From contig CAVOXO010000002.1 in assembly GCA_963700425.1 (NCBI GenBank), positions 124,001 to 188,000 on the forward strand: a stretch of 64,000 bases of DNA, read 5' to 3'. Below the pieces are notes generated by a model, which ran no database searches, had not been told where the DNA came from, and saw nothing but the letters and a program-made list of their open reading frames with translations. The DNA comes from CAVOXO01 sp963700425. Its GTDB lineage: Bacteria > Actinomycetota > Acidimicrobiia > Acidimicrobiales > Microtrichaceae. The translations under genes and the position numbers were made by a program. Positions 55,938 to 64,000 of this stretch are shown piece after piece. Each line of letters opens with the position of its first letter. Positions within the stretch are counted from its first letter, which is position 1.

Positions 55938-56098
55938 GTCGACCCCCCCCGATTCAGATTGTCCCCACATCCTCGTATCGTTCGACCGCACCGGCTAGAG
56001 ACCATGGTCCCGCATCCAGCATCGGGCGGGTTGCGATGCCCACCCGTGCCGCCGCCTCGGAGGCTCGAGTGTCAGAGGTGGGTCGTCGTCTGTGTCGC

Positions 56099-57500
56099 AT
56101 GGGGAACACCAGTACGACTGCCGGTGAACTGAAGGGGTCCCTGACCCGGATCGTCACCGAGACCGCGTTGATCGTGGGTGGCCTGGAACCGCGGGATCTG
56201 CCGGCGTCCCAGGTGCCCGGACTGTTGGACGTGTTCATCGCCCTGGAGAAGAAGGCTGCGTCCGGACGGATCCTGTTGGCGGCCCGCGCCGCCGAGTCGG
56301 ACCGGTGGAAGCGAGAGGGGTTCTCGTCCCAGGCCGAGTGGCTCGCCGCGAAGCAGGGCACCACCACCGGTCGAGCGCGGCGACGATCTGGCCACCTCGG
56401 GCCGGTTGGGCGGGTTGGACGCGTCGGCTGACGCGGTTCGCGAGGGACGCCTGTCGCCCGACCAGGCCGCCGCCGTGACCGACGGGGCGGTGGTGAACCC
56501 CGGCGCCGAAGCAGACCTGTTGGCCGCGGCGGAACGCGAATCGCTCAAGAACCTCCGCGACCACGCCGCCCGCCGCAAGGCCGAGGTGATCGACCTCGAA
56601 GAACGCGACACGACGATCCGTCGGGGACGGAAGTGTCGCACCTGGGTCGACGGCGACGGCGGTTGGAACCTCTCCGCTCGCGGCCCGGTCGCCGACGGAT
56701 CGGGGTTTCAGGTCGACCTCGACGCGTTCATCAACACGAGGTTCAACCAGGCCCGAACCGACGGACACCGGGAGTCCCGCGACAACTACGCGTTCGACGC
56801 CCTCATGGACCTCGCCCGACCCGCCGGATCGACGCCCCCTGCGGCCGCGCCCGGAGTCGACAACACCGAACCCGGCTCCGGCGCCACCGTGGGCCGGCAC
56901 CCTGGATCGGCAGCTGCCGACGGCGGAGGCAGCACGACGCGCGACCACACCGGACCCATCACCGCGGAGCCGGACGGATCCGGCTCACCCGGAGCACCCG
57001 CCGACGCGCGCGCCGGCCGGCCACAACGACTCGCCGGCACGGGCGACGCCACCAACCCGGCCGGACCATCGGCCCCGCGTCGGGAGAACCTGCGGCACCT
57101 CGCCGTCATCCGAGTCGACCTCGGCGCCCTCGTGAACGGTTGTGTCGGGGACGGCGAAGTATGTGAGATCGCCGGACTCGGCCCTGTACCGGTGTCGGCG
57201 GCGCGGCGGCGGTTGGGCGACTCGATCCTCAAACTCGTCATCACCCGGGGCGTCGACGTCGCCAACGTCACCCACTTGGGACGGGCCCCCACCGCCGCTC
57301 AGACCGTCGCCCTCCTCTGGAACCATCCCTGCTGCACCGTCGAAGGCTGCAACCGGACCCAACGCCTCCAGATCGACCATCGACAACCCTGGGCCCAGAA
57401 GCAGACCACCGAACCGGGGCCCCTGATCGCAGGCTGCTGTCCGTCGCGGACGGGCTCCCTGGCAGCGGACTGGGTGTCGGGCAGCGGATTGGCTGTCTGA
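56099..57500 (+). CDS. DUF222/HNH endonuclease-like protein (frameshifted, C-terminus lost)
   Basis: The N-terminal DUF222 part starts MGNTSTTAGELKGSLTRIVT and RWKREGFSSQAEWLAAKQGT, then shifts frame at about 56375 to RLGGLDASADAVREGRLSPD-QAAAVTDGA, SGFQVDLDAFINTRFNQART, a long Gly/Pro/Thr linker and the HNH start CCTVEGCNRTQRLQIDHRQP-WA. The remaining HNH half (typically LDNLDPLCPHHHDLKT) is missing, replaced by GPLIAGCCPSRTGSLA before the stop. So it may be a decayed member of the 13E12-like family, which is often multicopy in actinobacteria. Confidence 0.75.
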
Positions 57501-57508
57501 CGGCGCGA

Positions 57509-58267
57509 CTACTTCGAGAACGTGGGGTCGGATCCGGACACGAACGCGTCCCTCGCTTCGTCGGCCACTCCGGCGAGGTTGAGTTCGAACGTGAAGCCCT
57601 GCTCCATTCGATAGCTCCGGTGCACGTCGATCGGGTCGATGGCGTTGAGGGATTCCTTGGCCCGGCGGATCACGAACCGGGACTTCGTGCAGATCGTGGC
57701 GGCGATGTCCATGGCGGCATCGCGTAGTTCGTCGACCGGGACGACGGCAGCCACCGACCCGTACGCCTCGAGAACCGAGACGTCCACCGGCTGAGCGGTG
57801 TAGACCATCTGGCGCATCTTGTGCGGAGGGACGAGGCGGGAGAGATGGGTTGCGGCGCCCAACGCACCCTGGTTCACCTCGGGGAGTCCGAAGCTGGTCC
57901 CCTCGGCGGCCACCACGATGTCCGCGTTGCCGACGAGACCGATCCCCCCGCCGAGACAGAAGTCGTGAACCGCGCAGATCACCGGCACCTCACACATGTA
58001 GACCGCCGAGAACGCGGCGTAGCATCCACGGTTGGCTCCCAGCAGGGCGGTGAACCCCTCGGTGTTCTGCATCTCCTTGATGTCGACGCCCGCGTTGAAG
58101 CCCTTCCCCTCGGCACGCAGAACCACCGCGCCGACCGACTGATCACGGCCCGCTGCAAGGAGCTGATCGGCCAGATCGAACCAGCCGGCCACGGTCAGGG
58201 CATTGACCGGTGGGTTGTCCATGACGATCTCGCAGATGCCGTCGGCGATGTTGGAGGTGATGGGCAC
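57509..58267 (-). CDS. echA20: Crotonase-family ring hydrolase, EchA20-like
   Basis: 252 aa, intact. EIVMDNPPVNALTVAGWFDL, VVLRAEGKGFNAGVDIKEMQ, NTEGFTALLGANRGCYAAFS, CLGGGIGLVGNADIVVAAEG, GALGAATHLSRLVPPHKMRQ and SYRMEQGFTFELNLAGVADE-ARDAF are nearly identical to what I recall of mycobacterial EchA20 (Rv3550), which opens ring D of the HIEC-CoA intermediate. Operator D is 92 bases upstream in the divergent region shared with an SDR gene, the same neighbour as in mycobacteria (Rv3549c/Rv3550). Confidence 0.93.
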   Translation of the reverse strand: MPITSNIADGICEIVMDNPPVNALTVAGWFDLADQLLAAGRDQSVGAVVLRAEGKGFNAGVDIKEMQNTEGFTALLGANRGCYAAFSAVYMCEVPVICAVHDFCLGGGIGLVGNADIVVAAEGTSFGLPEVNQGALGAATHLSRLVPPHKMRQMVYTAQPVDVSVLEAYGSVAAVVPVDELRDAAMDIAATICTKSRFVIRRAKESLNAIDPIDVHRSYRMEQGFTFELNLAGVADEARDAFVSGSDPTFSK

Positions 58268-58359
58268 GTGTCGCTCCTCGATGTCGTGGAAGTGACCGAT
58301 GCCGGGCCGGCACGCCGCCGACCCGACATGACGTCGGGCCCGGGCATCGACTCGGTCGA

Positions 58360-58376
58360 TCTGACGATTCGTCAGT
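58360..58376. promoter_or_regulatory. Operator site D
   Basis: TCTGACG ATT CGTCAGT: one mismatch in the right half-site. It sits in the divergent region, 92 bases from the echA20-like start and 59 bases from the SDR start, so both genes can be controlled. Confidence 0.7.
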
Positions 58377-58435
58377 TTCGTTGATGCCGCCCGCGCCGTC
58401 GAACGCGGTGGGCAGGGGCCATTAGCGTGACCGCC

Positions 58436-59202
58436 ATGTTGTCGATCGACTTCACCGACCGGGTCGTTCTCGTCACCGGAGGCACCAAGGGAATCGGGCG
58501 GGTCATCTGTGAGGAATTCCTCTCGGCCGGAGCACGGGTCGTCACCTGCGGGCGCACCACTCCCGACGAACCACCCGCGTCGGGGGGACGCACTGCGGAC
58601 TTCGTCGCCGCCGACCTGCGCGACATCGATCAGATCGACGCCCTCGTCGGTGCGATAGAGGAGGGGCCCGGGCGTCTCGACGTCCTGGTCAACAACGCCG
58701 GAGGCAGCCCCCGCGTCGACGCGGCGACGGTGTCGCCGCGTTCTCGGAATCGATCATCGCCCTCAACCTCGTCGCCCCTCTCAACCTGAGCCAACGCGCC
58801 AACGCCCTCATGCAGACCAACCCCGACGGCGGGAACATCGTCAACATCGCGTCGGTGTCCGCAGAGCGCCCCTCCCCTGGCACGGCGGCCTACGGAGCAG
58901 CCAAGGCGGGGTTGTTGAACCTCACCCGTTCGCTCGCCGTCGAATGGGCGCCCAAGGTGCGGGTCAATGCCGTGACGTGTGGTCTCATCCTCACGGAGTC
59001 GGCCGATCTCCACTACGGCGACGCCGCCGGCGTGGCCGCCGTGGCCTCGACCGTTCCGGCCGGGCGCCTCGGCACTCCCCTCGACGTGGCGCGAGCCGTG
59101 ATGTTTCTTGCATCTCCCCTCGCCGACTACTGCTCGGGAACATCGCTCCTGCTGCACGGCGGCGGCGAACGGCCTGCGTTCCTCGACGCCGCCAACGCCT
59201 GA
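58436..59202 (+). CDS. Short-chain dehydrogenase/reductase, Rv3549c-like (one frameshift)
   Basis: About 255 aa. FTDRVVLVTGGTKGIGRVIC is the cofactor loop; RLDVLVNNAGGSPRVDAATV, then after an indel near 58730 ESIIALNLVAPLNLSQRANA, GGNIVNIASVSAERPSPGTA, YGAAKAGLLNLTRSLAVEWA (Tyr-x-x-x-Lys) and the end GTSLLLHGGGERPAFLDAAN. In mycobacteria the SDR divergent from echA20 belongs to the KstR2 regulon. ATG at 58436 is used; GTG 9 bases earlier is possible. Confidence 0.85.
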
Positions 59203-59267
59203 GCCGCGGCCGTCCGGGGCGGCCGCAGGTCCGCGACCCACGGCGCTGCGGATCGTAACGTCCGCGG

Positions 59268-59960
59268 ATGCGACGGCTCGCGCTGCTCATCGGACTCCCC
59301 GTGTTGCTCCTCGTCATGTGGAGTGCCGGCGAGGGAGGGTCGCCGAAGGGCGCGGTACAGGTCGGCATCGAGACCTCCGACGTGTCGGGGTCTCGCAGCG
59401 CCGTGATCAGCCGCCTCGCGGGCATCGGCGGAGTTCGCACCGCCGAGGACACCGAGTTCGACGACTCCGTCGCCACGTCGTCCGAACTCACCTTCGACAT
59501 CGCCGTGATGCGGATCGAGGAGGCCATCGCCGAGCTCGCCGACGTGGGCGGATCGTTGACATCGACCAAGCTCGACATCACGTCCGCGGGCAGCGACGCT
59601 CGATCGGTCGACCAGTCGCTCACCGCGGTGCAGAACTGCCTGGCGGGCGTCGCGACCGACCTCTCCGCCAACACCGCGGGGGCCGCCGAAGCCCTCGACG
59701 CCTGCGAATCGGAGGTCCGTTCCCTCGGTGACAGGGTCGCCGGCGTGGGTTCACCGCTCGAGACAACCGAACTCACCGTCGTCATCACGCCGCGATCGAA
59801 CGGAAGTGCCGCCCTGTTCTGGGCGGTCGGCGCCCTGGCACTGGTTCTCGCGGTCATGGCCTATCTCACTCTCCGATCCGCCCGGGCCAACGATCTCATC
59901 GACATCAGCGACCCCGACCTCAGTCGATTCGACCGGGAGCTCCAGTCCCGCCGGAACTGA
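59268..59960 (+). CDS. DUF4349-like membrane protein
   Basis: 230 aa. An N-terminal signal/anchor (LALLIGLPVLLLVMWSAGEG), an extracytoplasmic region with a coiled, four-helix look (DIAVMRIEEAIAELADVGGS, DARSVDQSLTAVQNCLAGVA) containing SELTFDIAV and ETTELTVVITP strands, and a C-terminal transmembrane helix (LFWAVGALALVLAVMAYLTL). This matches the DUF4349 plan, function unknown. It separates the SDR gene from the DUF35 gene, all on the plus strand. Confidence 0.7.
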   Translation: MRRLALLIGLPVLLLVMWSAGEGGSPKGAVQVGIETSDVSGSRSAVISRLAGIGGVRTAEDTEFDDSVATSSELTFDIAVMRIEEAIAELADVGGSLTSTKLDITSAGSDARSVDQSLTAVQNCLAGVATDLSANTAGAAEALDACESEVRSLGDRVAGVGSPLETTELTVVITPRSNGSAALFWAVGALALVLAVMAYLTLRSARANDLIDISDPDLSRFDRELQSRRN

Positions 59961-59998
59961 TCATTCGAGGCGCAGTCCGGCGGCGACCTCGCCCGAAA

Positions 59999-60015
59999 CT
60001 TGACGCACCGTCAGA
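59999..60015. promoter_or_regulatory. Operator site E
   Basis: CTTGACG CAC CGTCAGA: right half-site perfect, left with two mismatches at the outer positions. It is 42 bases before the DUF35 gene and 38 bases after the membrane-protein stop, so it can control the operon DUF35-Ltp-SCO6745-aminotransferase. Confidence 0.65.
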
Positions 60016-60057
60016 ATCGCGGCGACCGTACGTCGGAGAGATCGAAGGAGACCATCG

Positions 60058-60504
60058 ATGGCGACACGACAGCCGGCGATCGAGGGATGGTTCGCGGAAG
60101 AGCCCGAGCCGCACCTGATCGGAACACGGTGCAGCGAGAGCGGTACCTATTTCTTTCCTCCGGAAACGACGATGTCCCGAGCCCCCGGCCACCCCGATTC
60201 GGTTCTCGAGCCGGTGGCGCTGAGCCGCACCGGCACGCTGTGGAGTTACACCAATGCCGGGTACCAGCCCCCCGAGCCCTACATCGGGGTCTCCGACCCC
60301 TATGAGCCCTTCGCCATCGCCGCGGTCATGCTGGATGCCGAACAGATGGTCGTGCTGGGTCAGTGCGTCGCGGGCGTGAGTCCCGAGGATCTGGAGATCG
60401 GCACCGAGATGGAACTCGTCATCGAGCCGCTCTACGAGGCCGACGGTGTGGAGTTCACGACGTGGAAGTGGCGGCCCGTGTCGGCGGCCGGGAGGAGTGA
60501 GTGA
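60058..60504 (+). CDS. DUF35 / OB-fold acyl-CoA-binding partner protein
   Basis: 148 aa. EPHLIGTRCSESGTYFFPPE corresponds to the DUF35 rubredoxin-like region, although only one Cys remains of the usual zinc ligands; VALSRTGTLWSYTNAGYQPP and PFAIAAVMLDAEQMVVLGQC are the OB-fold. DUF35 proteins pair with thiolase-like Ltp enzymes, and this gene overlaps the Ltp gene by 4 bases, so a complex is expected. Comparable to the Rv3521-Rv3522 type pair (inference). Confidence 0.82.
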   Translation: MATRQPAIEGWFAEEPEPHLIGTRCSESGTYFFPPETTMSRAPGHPDSVLEPVALSRTGTLWSYTNAGYQPPEPYIGVSDPYEPFAIAAVMLDAEQMVVLGQCVAGVSPEDLEIGTEMELVIEPLYEADGVEFTTWKWRPVSAAGRSE

Positions 60505-61696
60505 TGGTCGACGACATCGCGGTTCTCGGAGTGGGCATGCATCCCTGGGGGAAGTGGGGGCGCAACTTCGTCGACTACGGCGTTGCCGCCATTCGTGAGG
60601 CCATCGACGACGCCGGTGTCTCGCAGTCCGACATCGAGTTCGTGGCCGGCGCCTCGACCATGCGCAACGGCTATCCGGGCTACGTCGCGGGGTCCACCTT
60701 CGCCCAGGCCATCGGGTGGAGCGGGTTGCCGGTGACGTCGGCCTACGGCGCATGCGCGTCGGGCGCGATGGCCCTCGACGCCGCCGCGCCAGCGAATCCT
60801 CGCCGGGCTCTGCGACGTCGCCCTCGTCGTGGGCGCCGACACCACGCCCAAGGGGTTCCTCGCCCCCCAGAAAGGCGAGACGGGGCAACCGATCCCGATT
60901 GGTTGCGATTCCGGCTCATCGGCGCGACCAACCCGACGTACTTCGGCTTGTACGCCCGTCGACGCATGGACCTCCACGGCGCCACCGAGGACGACTTCAC
61001 CGCTGTGAAGGTCAAGAACGCCCGCCACGGCCTGACCAACCCCGGGCCCGGTACCGCAAGGAGTTCACCGCCGCCGACGTCGCTGCCTCCCCAGTGGTCG
61101 CCGACCCGCTCCGCCTCCTGCACATCTGTGCCACCTCCGACGGCGGCGCGGCGATGATCGTGTCGTCGATGGACTGGGCCACCCGCCACGGGTTCTCCGA
61201 TCCGGTGCGCATCGCCGCGATCTCGACCGTCACCCCGACATTTCCCAACACCGTCATCGACATGCCCAACTTCTCCACCGACAGCGCAGCGGGTATCCCC
61301 GCACCCCGACGGACCTTCAAGGAGAGCATCGGCGACGCGGCGTACGCGCAGGCCGGGCTCTCTCCCGCCGACATCGACGTGGCGGAGGTGTACGACCTCT
61401 CTGCGGCCCTCGAGCTCGACTGGTACGAGGATCTCGGCTTCTGCGAGGTGGGTGGAGCCGAGGAGCTGCTGCGATCGGGCACCACGACCCTCGGCGGAAG
61501 CCTCCCGGTCAATCCGTCGGGCGGCCTGGCCTGTTTCGGCGAGGCGGTCCCGGCACAGGCCATCGCCCAGGTCTGCGAGCTCACGTGGCAGCTGAGAGGC
61601 GAGGCGGGCGAGCGTCAGGTCGACGGGGCCCGGGCGGGAATCACCGCCAATCAGGGCCTCTTCGGACACGGATCGAGCGTCATCGTCCGCAGGTGA
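60501..61696 (+). CDS. Thiolase-like lipid-transfer protein (Ltp family; frameshifted)
   Basis: About 397 aa. GTG/ATG overlap start, MVDDIAVLGVGMHPWGKWGR, DAGVSQSDIEFVAGASTMRN, VTSAYGACASGAMALDAA (position of the thiolase Cys), then indels near 60785-60890 and 61045; further FRLIGATNPTYFGLYARRRM, EFTAADVAASPVVADPLRLL, DIDVAEVYDLSAALELDWYE and GGSLPVNPSGGLACFGEAVP. Conserved NPSGG and YGACASG resemble Ltp/SCP-x thiolase-like proteins, some of which are aldolases that cut steroid side chains together with a DUF35 partner. Thiolase or aldolase activity cannot be decided here. Confidence 0.82.
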
Positions 61697-61743
61697 TTCG
61701 TCGGCCGCACCACGGCGGCTGATCGATCGGCGAGAATGCGGGC

Positions 61744-62484
61744 ATGACATCGCCCTCCGAATGCGCAGACGCCGTCGGTCGCCCCATCTCCGCGTTCGGG
61801 ACGACGTTCATGCTCGACCCCGGCTTCTACGCGCCGGCCATCGACGTCGGGTACTCGGGTCTGGACTTCTACATCGCTGGTCGGGGCGGAGTGCTCGGTG
61901 ACGTGGACGCCGATGTCGTCTCCGCCGCGTTCGGATTCCTTGCTCCGGAGATCGTCCGCCTGACGTGGGAGGGCGCTCGCGAGGTGGCACCGGTGGCCGA
62001 TGCCCTCTCGATGTTCGCGGCGGGGGCCGCGGAGTGGGGGCGCCGGCACTTCGTCGCCGACATCGACTACCACGAGCTGACCCGCCTGTGTCGTCGGGTG
62101 ATCGATGCCGCTCCCATCGCCGGCCTGCCCCTCTTCGCCGGGTGGCGCAACGTGCCCGCTCCCGACGACGGTCCGGGGAGCGCGGCGCTGGCCATGAACG
62201 TCATGCGGGAACTCCGCGGCGGTGCCCATCTCCTGGCCGTGATCGCGGCCGGCATCACACCTCGTGAAGCGGCTCACCACGCTGGTGGAGAGGGATACGC
62301 CACGATGATGGGCCATCAGCCGCCGTTCGCCGAGGTCGACGACATCGGCCCCACCATGGCGGGGGTCGAGCGCACCACGACCGCCATCGTGACCCCGGGC
62401 TTCGAGGTCCTCGATGGGGGCGAGGCCGACCGGTTGATCGAGCTGGTCACTGCGGCGACGAGCGTCGAAGGCGTGACTCGGTGA
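61744..62484 (+). CDS. SCO6745-family protein
   Basis: 246 aa, intact. AISAFGTTFMLDPGFYAPA-like start, YSGLDFYIAGRGGVLGDVDA, DVVSAAFGFLAPEIVRLTWE, LPLFAGWRNVPAPDDGPGSA, AMNVMRELRGGAHLLAVIAA and HHAGGEGYATMMGHQPPF match the SCO6745/SalK-like family of actinobacteria, whose biochemical role is unknown. ATG at 61744. It overlaps the aminotransferase start by 4 bases, so it belongs to the operon under site E. Confidence 0.75.
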   Translation: MTSPSECADAVGRPISAFGTTFMLDPGFYAPAIDVGYSGLDFYIAGRGGVLGDVDADVVSAAFGFLAPEIVRLTWEGAREVAPVADALSMFAAGAAEWGRRHFVADIDYHELTRLCRRVIDAAPIAGLPLFAGWRNVPAPDDGPGSAALAMNVMRELRGGAHLLAVIAAGITPREAAHHAGGEGYATMMGHQPPFAEVDDIGPTMAGVERTTTAIVTPGFEVLDGGEADRLIELVTAATSVEGVTR

Positions 62485-63659
62485 GCATCGGACCGTCGCA
62501 GCGCAGCGACATCGCGCCCTTCCACGTGATGGACATCGTCGGTCGGGCCGACGCCCTCGAACGGCAGGGTCGATCGATCGCGCACCTCGAGGTCGGCCAG
62601 CCCTCGGGCGCTCTGCCTGCTCCGGTGCGGCGCGCCGTCGCCGCCGCCGTCGAGTCAGGCGATCCCATGGGGTACACCGCGAGCGCCGGTACGTCCGACC
62701 TTCGGACCGCCATCGCCGACCGGTACGCGCGGCGGGACGGGGTGGCCGTCGATCCGGATCGGATCGTCGTGACGTCGGGGGCATCCGGCGCCGCCCTCCT
62801 GGCCATGACGGCCTGCTTCGACTCGGGGGATCGGGTCGGGATGGTCGAACCCGGCTACCCCTGCTATTCCGCGATCGCCACCGCGGTCGGCATCACGCCG
62901 CTCAGGCTGGGGGTCGGGCCATCGACCCGCTACGCCCCCACCCCCGACCAACTCCGGGAGAGCATGCCCCTCGCCGGGCTCCTCGTCGCCCATCCGCAGA
63001 ACCCGACGGGGACGGCTCTCTCACGAGAGCGCCTCGACGATCTCCTGTCGGTGGCGGAGGAGTTGTCGTGTCGGGTGATCGTCGACGAGATCTACCGCGA
63101 CATCAGCTTCGTCGGCCCGCTGCCGACCGCCGTGGGGGCCGACCGCGGCGAGATCGTCATCTCGAGCTTCTCGAAGTACTTCTCGATGACCGGGTGGCGG
63201 CTGGGGTGGATGGTCCTTCCCGACGACCTGGTGGATCCGGTCCATCGCCTGTCCCAGAATCTCTACCTCGCCCCGCCCACCGTCTCGCAGGTCGCTGCGC
63301 TCGCAGTGCTCGACGAGGAACGGCGCGGCACGTGGGACGCCACCGACGACATCAGCCGGTACCGGACCAACCGAGACACCCTGGTGGAGCTGGCCGGCGA
63401 GCTCGGCGCGGACGAGATCGCCCCGGCGGACGGAGCCTTCTACGTCTATGCACAGCTCGGCGACCTCACCGATTCTGCGGGCGGATCGCTCGAACTGGCC
63501 CGCCACTGGCTGGAGGGGGCCGGGGTCGCAGTCGCCCCCGGTGTCGACTTCGATCGGATTTCGGGCGATCGGTGGATACGATTCTCAGCAGCCGGCGCGA
63601 CGGACGAGATCGACGACGCGGCCGATCGGCTGGCCAGGTGGAATCGGAGACGAGGTTGA
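62481..63659 (+). CDS. PLP-dependent class I aminotransferase (AspB-like)
   Basis: 392 aa, GTG start overlapping the previous stop (GTGA). AHLEVGQPSGALPAPVRRAV, GYTASAGTSDLRTAIADRYA, IVVTSGASGAALLAMTACF, LLVAHPQNPTGTALSRERLD (Asn), RVIVDEIYRDISFVG (Asp, Tyr), ISSFSKYFSMTGWRLGWMVL (PLP Lys) and RFSAAGATDEIDDAADRL (Arg). An aminotransferase (aspB, Rv3565) also lies beside the HIP genes in mycobacteria, so the link with steroid genes is conserved; its substrate is not known. TTGA overlap with the next gene. Confidence 0.9.
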   Translation: MSIGPSQRSDIAPFHVMDIVGRADALERQGRSIAHLEVGQPSGALPAPVRRAVAAAVESGDPMGYTASAGTSDLRTAIADRYARRDGVAVDPDRIVVTSGASGAALLAMTACFDSGDRVGMVEPGYPCYSAIATAVGITPLRLGVGPSTRYAPTPDQLRESMPLAGLLVAHPQNPTGTALSRERLDDLLSVAEELSCRVIVDEIYRDISFVGPLPTAVGADRGEIVISSFSKYFSMTGWRLGWMVLPDDLVDPVHRLSQNLYLAPPTVSQVAALAVLDEERRGTWDATDDISRYRTNRDTLVELAGELGADEIAPADGAFYVYAQLGDLTDSAGGSLELARHWLEGAGVAVAPGVDFDRISGDRWIRFSAAGATDEIDDAADRLARWNRRRG

Positions 63660-64000
63660 GCCGGAGCGACGATGCAAGGGCCTGGGTCCGGCAGGGCTCC
63701 GGACCACTCCCCAAGGGGAGTCGGGCGACGCGTCGCGCCGTGGCGCGCGCCGCCGCGCTGGTCAGGCGCGGGTCGGTCGAGTCGGCGATGGACGCGGCCG
63801 TCGCTCCCTACGCCACACCCCCGGCGCCGATGACCGACAACGCCGAGCGACGTCGGGGCAGCGTGGCCCACGTGGTGCACGTCTCGACGTACCCGGTGTT
63901 CCCGAGGGATCACGGCGGCGCCATCAGGGCACACGCCCTGGCCCTCGCGCTGGCCGAGGACGGGTTCCGTTCCACCATCCTCAGCACGACACACGACCTC
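63656..64000 (+). CDS. Glycosyltransferase N-terminus (partial, runs off the window)
   Basis: A TTG at 63656 overlaps the aminotransferase stop (TTGA) and opens 115 codons to the window end. After a basic first 60 residues comes VAHVVHVSTYPVFPRDHGGA and IRAHALALALAEDGFRSTIL, the usual start of GT-B (family 4) glycosyltransferases, where GGA-x-x-x-x-x-x-L marks the first helix. Substrate unknown. The partial length limits certainty. Confidence 0.65.
   Translation, partial: MSRSDDARAWVRQGSGPLPKGSRATRRAVARAAALVRRGSVESAMDAAVAPYATPPAPMTDNAERRRGSVAHVVHVSTYPVFPRDHGGAIRAHALALALAEDGFRSTILSTTHDL

Noticed and set aside
54726..56132. 468-codon plus-strand frame with apparent repeats
   Set aside because: Reverse complement of the RCC1-repeat gene; its repeats are those of the real gene on the minus strand.
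57496..57512. Further TCTGACG half-site
   Set aside because: Only one half is present (TCTGACGGCGCGACTAC); no CGTCA partner, and it is at a gene end.

Overview
The window is 64 kb of high-GC (roughly two thirds G+C by eye) bacterial chromosome, densely coded on both strands, with no intergenic gap above about 200 bases. The gene content points to an actinobacterium: F420-linked LLM enzymes, an F420:NADPH reductase-like protein, mycobacterial-type steroid catabolism genes, a DUF222-HNH protein, an SCO6745-family protein and many GTG/TTG starts in overlapping stop-start pairs (ATGA, GTGA, TTGA). The absence of mycobacterial hallmarks and the mixture of families fit Acidimicrobiia best, but that is inference. 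No tRNA, rRNA, CRISPR array, insertion sequence or phage gene was recognised.

Layout. 1-3.6 kb: type IV pilus operon on the minus strand (pilB, pilC, pilin cut by the window edge). 3.7-12.3 kb: central metabolism (metF-folD, purN-purH, sucC-sucD) around an ABC-2 exporter and a HAD phosphatase. 12.4-19.4 kb: two B12-binding radical SAM proteins, a SPASM-type radical SAM protein, a family 2 glycosyltransferase and a methyltransferase, a possible specialised-metabolite or surface-lipid/glycan locus. 19.6-26.7 kb: GGDEF protein, LLM monooxygenase, aldo-keto reductase, Gfo/Idh/MocA dehydrogenase, Nudix hydrolase, esterase. 26.8-63.7 kb: lipid and steroid catabolism interleaved with housekeeping genes (selD, ligD-type primase, an EAL phosphodiesterase, an M20 peptidase). 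63.66-64 kb: start of a glycosyltransferase.

The main biological theme is degradation of steroid rings C and D (the HIP pathway of actinobacteria). Proteins closely resembling FadE30, IpdF, FadA6, FadE31, FadE32, IpdA, IpdB, IpdC, EchA20, the Rv3548c- and Rv3549c-type SDRs, a DUF35/Ltp pair and the AspB-like aminotransferase are present, but in several separate transcription units instead of one block. Six of the promoter regions share a palindrome, TCTGACG-N3-CGTCAGA. This looks like the operator of one TetR-family regulator playing the part of KstR2 with a different DNA sequence; the regulator and fadD3 are not in the window. A separate KstR-like box (TNNAACNNGTTNNA) and another perfect palindrome (CGTTACCCGCGGGTAACG) precede an acyl-CoA dehydrogenase and a thiolase.

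Other notable features: selD carries an in-frame UGA exactly at the catalytic Cys/Sec position with a SECIS-like hairpin, so it is probably a selenoprotein that standard gene callers truncate; a 60-bp unit containing the 3' end and terminator hairpin of fadA6 is tandemly repeated 3.7 times.

Quality warning: about twenty genes, including essential ones (pilB, folD, purH, sucC), are interrupted by small frameshifts while the protein sequence continues in another frame. This pattern is best explained by uncorrected indels in a long-read assembly, not by gene decay. Coordinates below give the full extent of such genes across the frames.
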